DNA of 64,000 nucleotides. It comes from a virus. The notes under the pieces are model-generated. The model ran no database searches and was not told the DNA's origin. It worked only from the letters and a program-made list of their open reading frames with translations. Shown here piece after piece: positions 63,125 through 64,000 of this stretch; position 1 is the first letter of the stretch, and the number at the start of each line of letters is the position of its first letter. The position numbers and the translations under genes were made by a program. The stretch covers positions 1 through 64,000 of IMG/VR virus record IMGVR_UViG_3300009370_002293; one strand, given 5' to 3'.

Positions 63125-64000
63125 AAAAGAATGTTTTAATAACAGGGGCATCTGGGTTAATTGGATCGCAATGTGTAAAATTTTTTAGTAATAAAGGTTT
63201 TAATGTTATAGGGGTAGACAATAACATGCGGGCTTACTTTTTTGGAGAAGACGCGTCCACAGAATCAATCAGGCAAGAACTTCAATCCTCTTACCCTAAC
63301 TATGAATGCTATAACACGGACATCAGAGAGCTTGGTAAACTGGCGTTTATTTTTGAAAAAAACAATATTGATTTAATAATTCACACAGCAGCACAACCAT
63401 CCCACGACTGGGCCGTAAAAGAGCCTTTTACAGACTTTTCCATCAATGCTCAAGGGACTCTAAATCTATTAGAACTATGTCGCCTATATTGTCCTGAAGC
63501 TACCTTTATTTTTACGTCAACAAATAAGGTGTACGGGGATAGACCTAACCAGCTGAACCTAAAAGAACTTGAAACAAGGTATGAATGCTTCGATTCACAA
63601 GGCGCCCTTTACAGTATAAATGAAGAAATGTCAATTGATAACTGCAAGCACTCTATTTTCGGTGCTTCAAAAGTATCTGCCGACATAATGGTTCAAGAGT
63701 ATGGAAAATATTTCAATATGAATACCGGTGTTTTCAGGGGCGGCTGCCTAACTGGCCCGAACCATCAAGGCGCCAAGCTTCACGGATTTTTATCTTATCT
63801 AGTAAAATGCATTGTACATGATCAACCCTATAGTATTTTTGGCTATAAAGGAAAACAAGTTAGAGACAATATCCATAGCGCAGATTTGGTAAATATGTTT
63901 TGGGAATTTTACAAAAACCCAAAAAAAGGTGAAGTTTACAATGCAGGAGGAGGGCGACGTAATTCAATCTCAGTAATAGAAGCAATAAACAAAATTAAAA
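63121..64000 (+). CDS. NAD-dependent sugar-nucleotide epimerase, 3' end missing
   Basis: At least 293 aa, cut by the right edge. [14 protein letters not shown] (NAD site), [12 protein letters not shown] (Ser/Thr of the triad), [20 protein letters not shown] (YxxxK position replaced by a Phe-Gly-Ala-Ser-Lys pattern), [24 protein letters not shown] follow CDP-paratose 2-epimerase (RfbE/TyvE). It makes CDP-tyvelose-like sugars. Confidence 0.82.
   Translation, partial: MKKNVLITGASGLIGSQCVKFFSNKGFNVIGVDNNMRAYFFGEDASTESIRQELQSSYPNYECYNTDIRELGKLAFIFEKNNIDLIIHTAAQPSHDWAVKEPFTDFSINAQGTLNLLELCRLYCPEATFIFTSTNKVYGDRPNQLNLKELETRYECFDSQGALYSINEEMSIDNCKHSIFGASKVSADIMVQEYGKYFNMNTGVFRGGCLTGPNHQGAKLHGFLSYLVKCIVHDQPYSIFGYKGKQVRDNIHSADLVNMFWEFYKNPKKGEVYNAGGGRRNSISVIEAINKIK

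Overview
This window reads as part of a large double-stranded DNA tailed-phage genome, most like the T4-like marine myoviruses. The evidence is a set of phage hallmark genes: rIIA/rIIB-like proteins, class I ribonucleotide reductase (NrdA/NrdB), ThyX, dCMP deaminase, a dNMP-kinase-like protein, ATP-dependent DNA ligase, a RuvB-like helicase, a SleB-type endolysin, small heat-shock protein, SpeD and many glycosyltransferases. Genes are tightly packed, often overlapping by 1-4 bases, with many tiny ORFs. No head, tail or terminase gene was recognised, so the virion genes must lie elsewhere. Lipoprotein signals, a twin-arginine signal and a spanin-like pair point to a Gram-negative host. The promoters follow TTGACA/TATAAT spacing, which argues against a Bacteroidetes host. 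The host cannot be named from this sequence.

Layout. (1) 0-9.3 kb, minus strand: small, mostly unknown genes that look early, with strong promoters, five copies of a 33-nt hairpin, four copies of a hairpin-plus-minus-10 promoter module, a long structured leader, a DUF932 gene, an ArfA-like ribosome-rescue peptide, the endolysin and a gp88-like gene. (2) 9.3-12.7 kb: AT-rich DNA with 14 copies of a 29-bp repeat, two copies of a structured RNA supported by covariation, a large inverted repeat and a RuvB-like ATPase; a candidate replication origin. (3) 12.7-21.6 kb, minus: DNA ligase, a HhH-type DNA glycosylase, rIIB, rIIA and many small genes. (4) 21.6-50.5 kb, mainly minus: tRNA-Arg and tRNA-Leu, a sigma-70-type and an ECF-type sigma factor, ThyX, ornithine cyclodeaminase plus proline dehydrogenase, an ExbB/ExbD-like ion-channel pair, SpeD, a Coq4-like protein, GMP reductase, an HNH-SET fusion, eukaryotic-type phosphomannomutase, a plus-strand signal peptidase, a secreted trypsin-like protease, a UDP-sugar dehydrogenase, Hsp20 and dCMP deaminase. 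(5) 50.5-64 kb, mainly plus: glycosyltransferases, NrdA/NrdB, a 2-oxoglutarate dioxygenase and a sugar-nucleotide epimerase cut off by the right edge.

How the genes may work together. Nucleotide genes (NrdAB, ThyX, dCMP deaminase, dNMP kinase, GMP reductase) supply dNTPs. Phosphomannomutase, two nucleotidyltransferases, the UDP-sugar dehydrogenase, the epimerase and about six glycosyltransferases look like a sugar-modification programme for DNA or virion. Ornithine cyclodeaminase, proline dehydrogenase and SpeD touch ornithine, proline and polyamine metabolism. Signal peptidase I, the secreted protease, lipoproteins, a Tat substrate and the ExbBD-like pair together suggest active remodelling of the host envelope. 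Many promoters put the ATG exactly 6 nt after the -10 box, which predicts leaderless mRNAs.
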